This document shows, one piece after another, positions 9,756 to 21,882 of a DNA stretch of 64,000 bases. Each line of letters starts with the position of its first letter. Within the stretch, counting starts at the first letter, position 1. The DNA is taken from contig OY294045.1 of assembly GCA_958510825.1 (NCBI GenBank), positions 6,995,916 to 7,059,915 on the forward strand, read 5' to 3'. Source of the DNA: Brachypterus glaber. Taxonomy: Eukaryota > Arthropoda > Insecta > Coleoptera > Kateretidae. Under the pieces are notes generated by a model. The model searched no databases, was not told where the DNA came from, and saw nothing but the letters and a program-made list of their open reading frames with translations. Both the position numbers and the translations under genes were made by a program.

Positions 9756-9808
9756 TCACTGTACGATGATTAGAAAATAGATTGATGGAATAATATAATA
9801 AATATGTG

Positions 9809-10860
9809 GTTAAATGTCATGTATTTCGTTGGTTGCAATCGCACGAACGTGAAAGCTAGACTTTTTTAGACCGGCTAGATTGTAAGTACTAGTAAAAACG
9901 TTGGATTTAAAACTAAATCTTCTTGCTCTAAACCTATGATGAGAAACAATGATTTTAAGTAGCTCGGAAAACAAGTTGAAAGCAATTAAAAGCTAACTAA
10001 TTTACTTAGTTGTTTCGTTTTCAACCTTCCAAACACCGAGCAAATAAACATACCGCTTAAGTGTACAATTGAAGTGTAACGAAACTATTTTAGGCGAAAT
10101 TTTTTCTTTAAATAGAGCGCCTGTTTACTTTTGTTAACTGGATGCATGTACCGGCAAGTTCAAGAAACACTATCAAAAATTTTTTAACCTCTTCAGGGAC
10201 GATTTTTTTGTTTAAATTAATTTAATGGCAAAAGTTAAAAATGTTTGTTATTGTCAAAACAGGCAAACAACTGAAGATGTGTGAATCTTGTCTATTGGAT
10301 GTTGCTTGTGGTTGAAAACAAAGCAAATGGCAACAGCAATAGCCATTGAGCAATAAGGAATTCGGTCATTTTCATTTTGCGGAATTTATTTTTAAACGTA
10401 CACATATGTGGCTATGTCCCTAAAGAGGTTAAACTTAAAAGGTTGGTTTAGTCAATAATTATTATAATTGTTAACCGCTGGGGTGTTTTATCGAAGGACC
10501 TTTGTGACGCGAGGCAAAAGGGACTTACTTGTATTGTTCCAGGTGTCTTCTTGTACTTGGGACCAAGATGTTGTTTCCTCGGAGAAATGGCGTATTTGCA
10601 ACTCGTTCTACGCGAAATGTTATTTATTGGATGTATTTTCCATAACGTAATTCATTACGAATAACTATTGCTATTTTTGTTCTTTGGAAGTGATAGTGGC
10701 GTTAGTATCGCGCCCCTGACGAATTTAACGTATTGTCCGGACCGTACTGTTTTACGTACTCATTCAAATTACACTGAAATATCGCCTCAAGCCAGCAACT
10801 TCAGGTAGTACGTCATGCGCATGAAACCTTATATTTGTCCGCCTAAGGAACTTATCAAAA
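9809..10860. other. Non-coding, nothing recognised
   Basis: No repeat ends or domains recognised. The 60-codon open frame at 10468-10650 contains no motif I know and is not called. Confidence 0.4.
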
Positions 10861-10864
10861 TCTA

Positions 10865-11425
10865 CTATATACAGGATGAAAACTAAACAATAATTAACAA
10901 TAAACTAACTAACAATTTGACCCTCAGTCATGTACGAGGTCAGGAAAATGTTGATAATTATAATCATATGCAACACTGGATAGATGTACCTAAAATGAGG
11001 CACTCTAAACTCTTTCTAGGGAAATAACGGGCACAATAACTGGACACTGCTTACTTAACAAGCACCGATACAAGATGAGGAAGACTACAAGCCCCGTGTA
11101 CAGGTGATGTGGGGAAGGGGACGAAGAACCTTACCACCTCATAAGTACCGTGTATACTTTATGAACTGGCACCTCTGTGGAATGTGAAAAATTCAAGGTC
11201 ACCTATACTTTACATGCTATATTTTACCTCTTCTCTTCCCCTTGCCTCAGCTCACAGGTGCCAGTTAGTATTGTGACTACTATCTTCGGGATGACTGAAA
11301 CTGAACGAGATCATGAAGCAGGGATGGCATGAGGAAGTCTTTGCGGATAACATAAAGGTTCCTAGAAACCAAGTGTTAGGGGCTGTGTAACCCGTACTGT
11401 AATAACTAAACTAAACTAAGAATTT
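10865..11425 (+). mobile_element. Possible retroposed sequence with (TAAAC)n-like tail
   Basis: A block clearly richer in G+C than its surroundings (about 11010-11400) ends in TAATAACTAAACTAAACTAAG, which looks like a retroposon tail. No promoter boxes or coding domain were recognised, so class and 5' edge are unknown. Confidence 0.3.
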
Positions 11426-11430
11426 GATAA

Positions 11431-12058
11431 ATTAAATATTAGATTTATTTGTCACATTTAATTTCAATGGTTAAATTTTTAGTTTCATATAATATATTAT
11501 ATTTTATGCATTTTCCATCTTAAAAGCTTTAAATCACTAATATTCATAAATTTTAATTTATTTAATTGAATCTTGGTATTAAAAAAAGGCCACTGAAAAC
11601 TAATTTAAACACTTATTTATTAAATATATTTACAGTAAAGAATTACGGAAATCAAAACATCAAAAGTACAGCGTTGTCAAAGTTTATTAGAAACCGATAG
11701 GAAATTGTTTTTTTACGGGTGGTTATTTTATTTCTTTTCAGTTGAAAACTAAACTTTTTAAACAAAAACAGCAATGATCTTTATTTAAATGCTAATATAT
11801 GTGATATTTTATTGGAATAATCTCAAGCATAAAATATCCCTCGAGCAAAGTTTAGACTTGGCAACATTCGCGAACAAGTGAACATCGTGGATTTAAAAAG
11901 CGCGGCAAATTTGAGATTTAAATTTTTGATTATAGTTGTAAAGTAATATTGTTGTTTAGTTCCTAAATTTTTAATTTAAACATGAAACAACATAAAACAT
12001 TGTAAAATTATATACTTCCTTATTTTTTTAGTGAAATAGTCTTTCAAAATACCATTCG
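11431..12058. other. Non-coding, nothing recognised
   Basis: AT-rich; no supported feature. Confidence 0.4.
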
Positions 12059-12234
12059 TGCATGTTGAATTATACATAATTTTTTTACTGTATATAAAAA
12101 AATATTTTGCTTAAGAAAATTGTTTTCGTGCATTTTTCGTCAAAATTTTATAACACAAAAAATGCACTCAAACAATTGCCAAGCAAAATATTTTTTTAAT
12201 ACAGTAAAAAAATTATCGATAATTCAACATTCAC
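12059..12234. mobile_element. Foldback MITE, about 176 bp
   Basis: GTGCATGTTGAATTATACAT..TTTTTTTACTGTAT..AAAATATTTTGCTTAAG on the left is answered by AAGCAAAATATTTTT..ACAGTAAAAAAATTATCGATAATTCAACATTCAC on the right. The arms span nearly the whole length. The frame at 12120-12344 is chance coding over it. Confidence 0.7.
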
Positions 12235-12700
12235 TTATGATATTACTAAATAGAAAATTTTCAAAATGGGAAAGCAAAATTAACAATGGAGGGTATTTTT
12301 CTAGAAAAATCTGGATTAGCTGTTCTTTTTCACACGGCAATTAATTATTTTTATCAAAGACACTTTTCAAGTCAACACAAATTTTGTTTATGTCACTAAA
12401 ATAGATTTTTATCACTGAAATACACATGTTTAGATTTATTATTATTTAGGATGAAACAAACTTCTAGATTTCCTGATAAAAACTTTTGTGTATTTATGTT
12501 TTTCTACAACAATCTAGTAACATAAGACATATATCATTAAAAAATTTAATTTGGAAAAAAAAACAATCCGTGAAGAAATGTAATGGTTCGGATTCCATAG
12601 TATGATTTTCACAGTGGATGATATATTGCGTTTTCTCTCGATAAAATTCCCAAAATATAATTGAAGTCATTAGAAATGATCTTTAAAATAAAAGTATTTT
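12235..12700. other. Non-coding, nothing recognised
   Basis: AT-rich; no supported feature. Confidence 0.4.
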
Positions 12701-12702
12701 TT

Positions 12703-13209
12703 CTTCAAGCGTACTAAAATGTTCATATTTTATAACTGAACACACTAGTTAGAAGTGATCTATTTTTTTACAGTAAAAAAATGACTTCATTGTTATACGC
12801 CGTAAAAAAAGTTAGTTAGCAAAACCACCACTGGCAGCACTCTTTGACTTTGATGACAGCCATACTTCAAACTTGTTTGTTTGTTATGCAAACAAGTGGT
12901 TGGCTCGAGATTCTGTGCAAAAACCTCGTGTGAAATTGATTAAAAATGATTGAAGAAGAATATATGGTTTATACACCTACAAATCTCTCCGAAATTGCAA
13001 ATGCTACATTAGACAAGTTACCATCGAATCGCGAAAAGTGTACGATATAGCCTACGAAAAAAATTTAAAATGAGCTAAGGAAGGTTTAAGTTTATTTCGA
13101 AAGGGTTTTATTGGCCTATTTTATTAAAAAAAAACATACTTTATTACTGAATAAATTAAATTCAAAAAATAAATTTTAAAAAAATATATAGGATGCTTGA
13201 AGAAAAAAT
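12703..13209 (+). mobile_element. TTTTTTCTTCAAGC-ended element (copy 2 of 3)
   Basis: Reverse-oriented copy of 6575-7092. Ends are TTTTTTCTTCAAGCG and GGATGCTTGAAGAAAAAA. The captured gene start is on the plus strand at 12946; a one-base deletion at the SKSR codons shifts it to an early stop near 13051. Confidence 0.7.
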
Positions 13210-13214
13210 AATAT

Positions 13215-13330
13215 GTTTCACTCAGAGGAAAAGTGCTTTTTTTACTCCTCTGTAGTTTCCGGACTCCGCTTCGTCCGTAAATTCTACCGACTAGTAAAAA
13301 AAGCTTCACTTTTCCTCTTAGTAAAGCAAT
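13215..13330. repeat. Palindromic hairpin next to copy 2
   Basis: CAGAGGAAAAGTG on the left is answered by CACTTTTCCTCTTA, and TTTCCGGACTCCGC by the inner GTCCGTAAATTC. One side is repeated at 6481-6556 beside copy 1, and a CACTTTTCC remnant lies beside copy 3 at about 29918, so hairpin and element seem to have travelled or been duplicated together. Confidence 0.6.
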
Positions 13331-13476
13331 ATACTATTTTCGTGAGAAAAATCCGACAATTCGACTTTTCCCAGAATTTTTTGTCTAATTCCTTTTTTGG
13401 CGATTTTATAAAATTTGAATTATACTCTTCTAGCGCTTTATGCGCTGTGTAGAGTATACTAATAATAAAAAAAATG

Positions 13477-13945
13477 TTTTTCTATTTTGCAACTCTTATA
13501 AGCTCATAATCACACGCATTTTGCGTGTTCTTATAGGCCCATAAGAGGTCTCTACTGTTTTTTCTTTTGGGTTGGCAACAGAGAAAAGCCTATCGCTTGA
13601 AGTTTTCTGTGCAAATGTCAATGTCACTTTAAAGTTTAATTTTGTACAAAATTTTGTGTTTAGGTTATTTTTTACCGTGTTGAAACTGTGTCTTGAAAAT
13701 TGAAAAAGAAAAGAGATGACTATAAAATATATCAAAATATAATTTGTTCTTGGAATTTTAAACATGGTGTAAACTGTAATGCCAACCCGAAACAAAAATC
13801 CCTAAATCAGTCATCAATTTAAATGTAAGTTTTTTTTTATTTTAGAGCAAAATAGAAAAAATTGTATAAAGCACTCCTCTTATAACACGTTTTTAGCGCA
13901 CGAGTACAAGTTTAGAAAACGAGCCGCTTGCGGCGAGATAACACA
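13477..13945. repeat. Dispersed repeat ending in a GC-rich hairpin half (copy 1)
   Basis: TTCTATTTTGCAACTCTTATA..CACGCATTTTGCGTGTTCTTATAGGCC..TTTTCTTTTGGGTTGGCAA matches 39590-40000. Both copies end near AGCACTC..ATAACACG..TTAGCG, with CGAGTACAAGTTTAGAAAAC and GCCGCTTGCGGCGAG here. The 99-codon minus frame (13496-13795) overlies the repeat and has no known domain. Confidence 0.6.
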
Positions 13946-15868
13946 GCCACACAAAATTAAAAAAGTTGCATCACCGACGGACTTGACTACTCAATTCCCA
14001 TGTATTTTGAGCCGCTGAATCCGAATCTAAGGTCGAAATTTAAAAGTTACCTCTCATTTTTACCATAACCTCAAAAAACATATATATTCATTGCGAAAAG
14101 TATGTTGTTGCTGTAACTAAAAGTCCGATCAAAAAAAGTTTTTTACATAAAGATTTTTATTTGTTTGAGGGAAATTAAATAACAGTACTTAAAAAAACAA
14201 AGTTGACTTTGAAATGACCTTGAAAACGTAAATATTCGTAAAAAATAAATACGCCATTTTGTTTCCACCATTAAAATAAACAAATTTTGTCCGACATTTT
14301 TTTTTCTAAAATGCATAGTATTCGAGATATTTGAAAGTTTCAGGTTAAAAAAAAACACCCGGTATATTCTACTTTCAATAAGTCTTTCATCTCATAATCT
14401 ATAGGTACCGTGATCCTGCATTTTAACTTCGTATTATTCTTCTTTTGTCATTCTTCTCACACTACATTTTGAATGACAATTTTTTGGTAAGTCTTTTTAT
14501 AAAGATTAAGTAATACCCAATAAAAAGAATAAAGATTTCCGTTTAAGCAAAGCGCTTGCAACCTCAAGAGAATGTTTAAAAAATATAAATAGTTTTATTG
14601 CAAGAAAGTTAGATTCGAAAATTGGTGCCTCATAAAATGCAAATGGATTTGTTATGTTTCTTATAATGGCTATTATATAAGTTAAAGGGGATATAATCGT
14701 CCCCTTCTGTCCGGTATATCCCGTACGCCGCTGGGTATAATCTCGACGTCATATTATAAAATGCAAATCACTGTGTGAAGAGCGAAATAAAAGGAACTTT
14801 TTTACCCCGTCTGTGTTTTTTTTATTGTCCTGAAATTCAAGTTTTTCGAGTAAATATAGCCGATGCTTTTATGTTTTGATAAAGGGAAAATGCAGGAAAA
14901 ACACTAATGTGAATTCAAATTTTCCACAAATGTTATTATATTACAAAAATACATTATTAATTTTTAATTAACGTCCCGTATACATTTTACATAGATACAG
15001 TATACAGTATAGGAACAGGCTCTCTTAAAACCTTCTTCTAGAGAATTTAGACTGCACTCTAAATTTGTCCGTTAATCTTTCAGTAGTATTAACTGTAATA
15101 ATTAAAGCAAATTCACCATGTCAGAATGGGAATTTACAATATTTATTAAATTAGTCTCAATATTACTCGGTTTAGTAAAATCTCAGCTCTTTTCCTGTCG
15201 GTACAATAATTTTGCATTAAAATTTATGCATGTGGTCCAAAAACCCGATACTTTTACAGACAGTCCCGAAAATTACAATAATTATAGCTTACATTCTACA
15301 AAAGCTAGCAGTAAAATTACCAAAATAAAAATTCACATTTATCAGATAACAGTGAATTTACAGTACTGATTTAAATTTACCACTTTCTTTGTTGGTAACA
15401 TATCGACACTCCAAGCAACAAGGACGTAACTCAAGTTAGACCCATTTTGAGTTATACTCATAGGTAAACGCCTTGAAAAAAGACACACATGGTGGTACTA
15501 CTCAGATTTCTCCACAGGCCATTTTAACCAAAAGTCTACCTAAAATCACTAAAGTAAAAAATTTTAAACTTGAATATTATCAGAAACAAACAATAAATAA
15601 ACAATAAATACTTATACAGTTAAATAGAGAATTTTATAAGCTTTCAAATGACGTATCGCATGGCTTCCTTTTCCACTTAAATCATTTACCCACCCTTAAA
15701 TAACAAAAAAAATATTTTAGAAATTTAGCTGTCGTGAAAAATGACAATATATGAGTTACGGCTTTGTTGCTTGGGGGTATCGATATGACCTACTTTATTT
15801 GCTGTGAATTACCATATTTTCATTTACAGTGTGGAGTACCCTCAAATATTATACTAAAATAGTTGAAA
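13946..15868. other. Repeat fragments, no gene
   Basis: 14340-14370 has AACACCCGGTATA, the end motif of a mariner-like MITE seen at about 31500. 13960-14080 resembles 45000-45120 (AACACAGC..ACACAAAA, CTGAATC.GAAT). The 83-codon frame at 15118-15369 shows no recognisable domain. Confidence 0.4.
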
Positions 15869-15872
15869 TTAA

Positions 15873-16007
15873 GGGCATATCCACAGGCTCGCGTAACATA
15901 ACAATGCGATTCTGTGATTGGCTTGATGTGCCGCCATGTATCTTATAAGCCAATCACGGCATCGCATTCTTATGTTTTATGTTCTTATACAAGCTTCTGG
16001 ATAGGCC
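15873..16007. mobile_element. Palindromic MITE family E, copy 1, TTAA flanks
   Basis: GGGCATATCCACAGGCTCGC..TGTGATTGGCTTGATG is answered by GCCAATCACGGCATCGCATT..CTGGATAGGCC. TTAA flanks it at 15869-15872 and 16008-16011. Copies at 39335-39479 and 60879-61022. Confidence 0.8.
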
Positions 16008-16123
16008 TTAAATCGTGAATATTGCTGTTAATTTGGAAACGAAAAATATGTGAAGATAATTTTTTATGAATTTTAAAGATGCAGACATCACTACAGAGTG
16101 CACTCAAGTAAGGCGTAAGAATA

Positions 16124-17354
16124 ATACATATTAGGGTGACCCACCAAAATTTTAAATTGAAAAATTTGGAGGTTTCACCCCTTAAATTTGTTCATTGGGG
16201 TAAGAGTATCATCTCTGATTTTTTCCAGAATTTTTGAAAAAAAATCTAGAGGTCGCTCACAGCTATATTTTTAAAAAATATATGTTTCTTTAATTTTTTA
16301 TTTTTTTCAAGGCAGAAGGATTTTTTATTTTAATTTTTTTAACACGGCACGGTATAAAGCGATAGTAAATGGATAACCTCAAAAAAAATCAGAATGTTTT
16401 CTTTCAAAATAGTGGAGCTGTTCCCTTTTAAGTAATATACATTGCTTCAATTTAGGTGTAATGACAGGCACAAAAAAAATTCTTTGTCTTAAAATATTGT
16501 GCTGGGAGCCCAGTATGTCCCCACATAAAAACCGATATAATTTTTTTTATTGGATATACAGGGTGTCCAGAAAAAAATAATATATATATTTTTTTAGCGT
16601 TTTTGAAAGATACATTCGGATTTTAGGAAATTTAATTTCATTTTTTTAGGTTTTTTTTTTGTCTCTATGCTAATTCTGATATATACAAACATAAAATGTG
16701 TAGTAATTTTTTTATTGGATGTATATATTTTAATTTTTTTTCATTGGCATCTTTTATATTCAATAAAAAAAAATACTAGAGATTTTATGTATGTATATTT
16801 CGGAATTTATCTAAAGACAAAAAACCTTGAAAATTAAAACTATATCGCCTAAAAACCGCATTTATCTCCAAAAAATATATAAATTATTTTTTTCTGGATA
16901 ACCCGTATTTTCAATAAAAAGAATTATAGTGGCTTTTATGTGGGGACGTACTACGTACTGGGCTACACGCACAATGTTTTAAGTAAATCAAAAAAAAAAT
17001 TGTGCCTGTCATTACGCCTAAAGTGAAAAAATGTAGTGAATTTTCAAACTTAAAAGGGCACAGCTCCACCATTTTGAAAGAAAATTCTCTGATTTTTTTT
17101 AGGCTATCCATATACTATCCCTTTTAACAGTGCCGTGTTAAAAAGATTCAAATAAAAAATCCACCGTCCTTAAAAAAAGTTAAGAAGCTTAAGAAACATA
17201 TCTTTTTAAAAAATGGCTGTGAATGACCTCTAGATTTTTTTCAAAAATTCTGAAAAAATTCAGGAATTATACTTTTACTCCAATGAACAAATTTAAGGGA
17301 CGAGACCTCCAAATTTTTCAATTTTAAATTTTGGTGGGTCACCCTAATACATAT
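16124..17354. mobile_element. Giant foldback hAT-like element 1, 8-bp duplication
   Basis: The 1215-bp element (16132-17346) starts TAGGGTGACCCACC and ends in its complement. ATACATAT is duplicated at 16124-16131 and 17347-17354. The arms pair over almost the full length (about 600 bp each, diverged), with an inner inverted pair GGGTGTCC..AAAAAAATAATATA near 16561 and TTTTTTTCTGGATAACCCG near 16890. Terminal TAGGG and the 8-bp duplication suggest hAT. No transposase is present. Confidence 0.85.
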
Positions 17355-17382
17355 TGAGCTGGCTAATTATCAGGAAGGCATA

Positions 17383-18287
17383 CACTGTAAAAACTGCATG
17401 TGAAATAATGTAAAAATACATGAATTTACATAGTACGGAATAGTAAATTTACTATTCTGGACTATGCATAATTCATGAATTTATGTAAAAGAATGTAAAA
17501 GAATGTGAAAGAATGTAAAAGAATGTAAAAGAATGTAAAAGAATGTAAAAGAATGTAAAATAATGTAAAAGAATGTAAAATAATGTAAAAAAATATATTT
17601 ACATTGATTTACATATTTTTACATGATTTTACAATGTCGGGCTATGTTATTTTAAGACGCGCGTGCGCTTTGGACAATAACCAAGAAGGGGTCGCATCAT
17701 GAGACGGACCGTTTAATATTGTTATTGTTAGAGAGATAGCGACGCATGCTGCTAGGTTAAAGTGTAAAAAGTGTAAAAAAAGGTAAATATTATTTATGTA
17801 CGATATTTAAATGCTTTATTTGTGGCCTAAAATTTACGTTCATTATAAATTACGATCTTTATCAGCCAATAGATCTTTAAAGAATGATGTAAGCAGTTTA
17901 TACTCGTATTAAGGGTGAAAATCGTTTGTTTTATTGAGTCCAAATGAACTTTACGCTACGATATTTCCAAAAAGCTTTGACACAGAGTCTTATAATTTGG
18001 AACAAACATTTTCTAAGTAGTAAATATTTTTTTTCAAATTTCCAAACCATTCTGGACTATGTAATTTTTAGCATTCCGGTCTATACAAAATATTGCCATT
18101 TTGGACTATGTAATTTTTAGGGTTCCGGTCTATGTAAAATATTACCATTCTGGACTATGTAATTTTTAGCGTTCCGGTATATGCAAAATATTACCATTAT
18201 GGACTATGTAATTTTTACCATTCCGGTCTATGGCAACATATTACCATTTACGGACTATGTAATTGAATGTAATTTATTTTTACCGTG
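17383..18287 (+). mobile_element. TA-flanked MITE family F, copy 1, with two internal minisatellites
   Basis: The ends are CACTGTAAAAAC and TTTTTACCGTG, flanked by TA (17381-17382, 18288-18289). Inside is an 11-bp repeat AATGTAAAAGA (about 17484-17595) and about four copies of a roughly 45-60 bp unit with GGACTATGTAATTTTTAG..TTCCGGTCTATG (18046-18255). An inverted copy is at 36890-37684. Confidence 0.82.
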
Positions 18288-18289
18288 TA

Positions 18290-18787
18290 GGCCATGAATA
18301 AAGAGATAGAGAGAAAAACTTCACTACTAACGGCAGTATAGACGTCGTTACGAAATTTCAACTACTAACGGCATTATAGACGACGTCACGAAATTGTCTA
18401 GAGATCTGACATTCTATTTGCTTAGAGATAACTTACAGTGGAACTTCAGACTGGGCGCCAAATTCCAAACTTTTTTTTACCAATTTTTTAGCGAATCAAA
18501 TGTCTTTTGAAGAAAGAGTAATGGATGTCTTTCGGCTGCGGCAATTCGCAACATTTGCTATACACGGTTTCCTAAAATAAATATATTATTGTTCATTAAT
18601 CTGGTTAAGTAGGTAGTTATTATGATATTGTTAATTAATCTTTCGTTAATTATACGTAAAATCCGTCATAAAATGTACCAAAATAACTACCATATCTTGT
18701 AACAGTTATTGTTAAGTAGAGCATGCTAAAAATATCAAAAATAGGACTACTTAAAATGTTTTTGGTTTTGTTACCAGTATTTATTTA
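18290..18787. other. Non-coding, nothing recognised
   Basis: Short local duplicate near 18316-18390 (CTACTAACGGCA.TATAGACG twice). No gene seen. Confidence 0.4.
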
Positions 18788-18789
18788 TA

Positions 18790-19476
18790 CAGGATGATCA
18801 GTTACGGCTATGCCAAAATTTAAGAGGTGATTCTACATTTACAAATATCAAAAAAAGTTCCTATAAAGGTTGGTCCGGAAATGAGCCCTAAGTGAGCTAC
18901 GGCCCTTTGATGATGACATATTAAATGGGGAACAAAAAAAAAAGCATCAATAAAATTTTAATGCTGCAGGGTGATTCTTTATTTAAAACTGAGCAAAAAA
19001 GCATTCTTCACCAAAACACCTAAATTTAATATTAAAGGAGTAATGACAAAATATAACTTCCATTTTTTTTTGAAAACGGTTGCTCTTACAGTGTTACACT
19101 AATGACATTTTTTATGTATGTTTACCCAAGGAACCTATATTTTTTACAAAAAATCAAAAAAACGTACACATAAAAAGGTTTGGGGCAAAAATGTGTTAAG
19201 CGTAACATATTTTGTCTGTCTAGGCACGCCTCTGAATAAATCCAAAAAAATTAATTAACATAAACTTATTGCCATTACTAATACTAGTATACATGCAAAA
19301 GCTTGTCGCTCTAACTTAAAGGGTACCAGAGTTATTAATTAAAAACCTTATTTTTATTACAGTTTTAAAGGGCCGGGAGCTACGGCTCATTTCCGGACCA
19401 ACCTTTATAGGAACTTTTTTATATTTTTGGATGTAGAATCATCTTAATTTTGGCATGTCAGTTATTGATCACCCTG
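18790..19476. mobile_element. Mariner-like MITE family G, copy 1
   Basis: CAGGATGATCAGTTACGG at the left is answered by CAGTTATTGATCACCCTG at the right, with TA on both sides. The subterminal block AAAAAAAGTTCCTATAAAGG..GGTCCGGAAATGAGCC is answered by GGCTCATTTCCGGACC..TATAGGAACTTTTT. Related blocks occur at 20225, 21470, 30890 and 43455. Non-coding, 687 bp. Confidence 0.82.
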
Positions 19477-20214
19477 TATAAGTTTCGGGATGCCTTGGTT
19501 ATTACACTGGTTATATGATTAATTATAATTAATTACACCGCCCTGCAAAATAAAAAAAATCAGGAGTTCTAATGAAGGCTATGGTGTTCTTATGTATTTT
19601 TTAACGCCGAAACCGAAACTGATATTTAAAAAAATCGTGGATCGTCAAAATCTTAAGATAAAGCGAACAATGGGTTTTTTGTATGCTATCAGGACCAAAA
19701 AAAAAATCCCCAGGATTTCAAAAAAAAAAAAAATATGGAAATATTGCTTAAAAATGATTCATGCCGTTAGGTACTTGTAGATTTTAAATATCTACTGCTG
19801 TAAAAAATTAACTAGGGTTAATTTTTTACAGGCCCACAAATCAAGACTTGGCACTTGGCACCGGGAACAAAGTGCGGACCACAAATATGATAAAAAGTAA
19901 GTTTTCATATTTTTCTTTCAAAAATTCTTAGAGATCATTCTGTAGCATGTATGAGGATGTCTATCGAAATTTTTATTTAACAAGCCGGTTTTTAGTGCCA
20001 TAAACATTCCAAATAAATAATTTCGTGCAAAAAAAAATTACCAAAATTTGTATTTTTAATATAAAAGTTGTCACAAAGTGAAATTTTTTGACATCTCATG
20101 CAGATTTGTGAATAATTTTCTGATTGGTCGAAAGTTTTCCTCTCTCTCTTTCAATCAGTGCTTTAACTTTAGACTTACAGATCCGAAATACCAACTATTT
20201 ATAATATTAGTATA
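19477..20214. other. Repeat-derived AT-rich sequence, no gene
   Basis: The 62-codon open frame at 19592-19780 is lysine-rich low-complexity coding without a known domain. Nothing else recognised. Confidence 0.35.
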
Positions 20215-20288
20215 CAGGTTTATTCAGAAATAAGTTCGAGACATTTAAGAGGTGATTCTACGTTAAAAAATATGAAAAAAGTTCCTAT

Positions 20289-20482
20289 AAAGGTGACCGC
20301 CCAGCTATATTTTTAGATAGCAGCGGATTGGATTCTGCCCAGCAATATTTTTAGATAGCAGGAATTGGGAGTGGAACTGCCCAGCAATCTTTTTAGGTAG
20401 CGGCCCATTGGTTTGTGCCCCGCAATATTTTTAGATAGCACCAGCTAGGATTGGACTACCCAGCAGTTTTTTTAGATAGCAG
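20289..20482 (+). repeat. Tandem repeat of about 45 bp, 4-5 copies
   Basis: CCAGC.ATATTTTTAGATAGC recurs near 20291, 20340, 20380, 20420 and 20460 with variable linkers. Confidence 0.7.
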
Positions 20483-21239
20483 TCCGGAAATGAAAGGGTT
20501 ACAAAAAAATATATGTAAATTCAACAAAGCTCTTTTACTCTGGCATAAGTGTCCCTCTACTGCTAGATGGCAAAAATACATATTGTTTTTAGAAATTAAA
20601 AAAAAACAAATTAGGCATAAATTTAACTCAATATTATAAAATCAATAGGTAACTGGCAGTGCTATAAAATATATAAAAGCTGAAAGAAAAAAACACATAT
20701 ATACTGATAATAACAATAAAAATAATAATTATAATAATAATTCCTGAAAAAATATCTGAAACAAAATATACCTGAAACCAAAACATTTAAAAAAATAATA
20801 AAGCACAGAAACATAGATAAAGGGGTTGGCAAAATTCCGATAAATAAATAAATCTGTTTAAAACATATATTAATAACATTGCCAGTACCTTACAAAAAAA
20901 TAGACATGCTTGTTCTATAATTTTGCATGAAAACGATGATTATAATTTCCTAGATAAAATAAGCTTTTCCTACTACAAGATAATATCTACTTCGAGACAT
21001 ATAACTAAAATTCATGTACTAAAACTTTCGGAAAAATATATCATTCGATATGATCAGACGCGGACCGCGTAACCAGATAAAATTTACATTTAGAACATTT
21101 GCAAAATGTTTATAACGTGTGTACATGTGAAATATATATAACATAAAACCATCAAAAACTTATATTTAATTAAAATTTACACGAAAATCATACCTGATTT
21201 AATTTCACAATAACACAACTTGATTTAATTTCACAACAC

Positions 21240-21375
21240 ACAACCGCACTCTTCGCCCGTAGTCCCCGCACTCTGACTGACTGAAGCGACGCTAACAAAC
21301 GAAAACATTCCACCTTAAACGCGCCTCTCAAGTGGGGTTAGCGATCTTCCTCGAATGCCAGGGTTGTATTAAGGT
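21240..21375. other. GC-rich island
   Basis: Contains CGCACTCTTCGCCCGTAG and GAAGCGACGCTAACAAACG, far richer in CpG than its surroundings. Could be the leader or promoter of an unrecognised transposon; no domain or splice structure supports a gene. Confidence 0.3.
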
Positions 21376-21882
21376 TGTTAAATTCAAAAATAATTTTGAA
21401 TTTCAACTAGGGCTTTCTCAAAGTACAAAAGTTATTAATTAAAAACATTATTTTTAGCCGTAGGATTCATTTCCTGACCAACCATTATAGGAACTTTTTT
21501 TCATATTTTATACCGCTTTTCTTCTGTAATGTCTACCTGCTAAGACGTATTTCGTAAAACTTAGTTTAGAGCCAGAAACTATACTTCTGGCTTTTTACCC
21601 GGGATTTAAATTGGGTATTCTAATGTGACCTTCTTTCGCCTTCATTTAACCTTCACACCTCGTGTACAAAATGTTGTAAAACTACAAGAATTTGAAACTG
21701 TAGTGCAATTTAATACTTTGGAACCATTATCCGGACTGGATTTACTACATTGAATATTTTGTGGACCCCAGGGGTATTCTAATTTGGACCAAAGGCTGAA
21801 GCTGTGTGTTGTTGGATATTTCTGTCGTCCTGAGACATCAATGCTGGGATTGACCACTAAGGTGAAGTAAATTGTTACTATA

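Larger units (their letters stand above)
9112..9808. mobile_element. Retrozyme-like element, family A, tandem + inverted, 12-bp target duplication
   Basis: AATAAATATGTG at 9112-9123 is repeated at 9797-9808. The left arm (9124-9730) is minus-strand and carries about 1.7 tandem monomers: hammerheads start at 9216 and 9569, a 353-nt period. At 9730/9731 the orientation flips and 66 nt of plus-strand monomer follow, beginning inside hammerhead stem II and ending at GGAATAAT. No protein frame is present. The matching plus-strand array is at 60147-60592. This is a non-autonomous retrozyme-like insertion; the GIY-YIG/RT PLE is the inferred helper. Confidence 0.85.

Noticed and set aside
10265..10290. 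CTGAAGATG near 10271 resembling the PLE core
   Set aside because: No stem II, GAAA or flanking pairing.
17484..17595. CRISPR-like array of short repeats
   Set aside because: Direct 11-bp minisatellite without unique spacers, inside a eukaryotic MITE.
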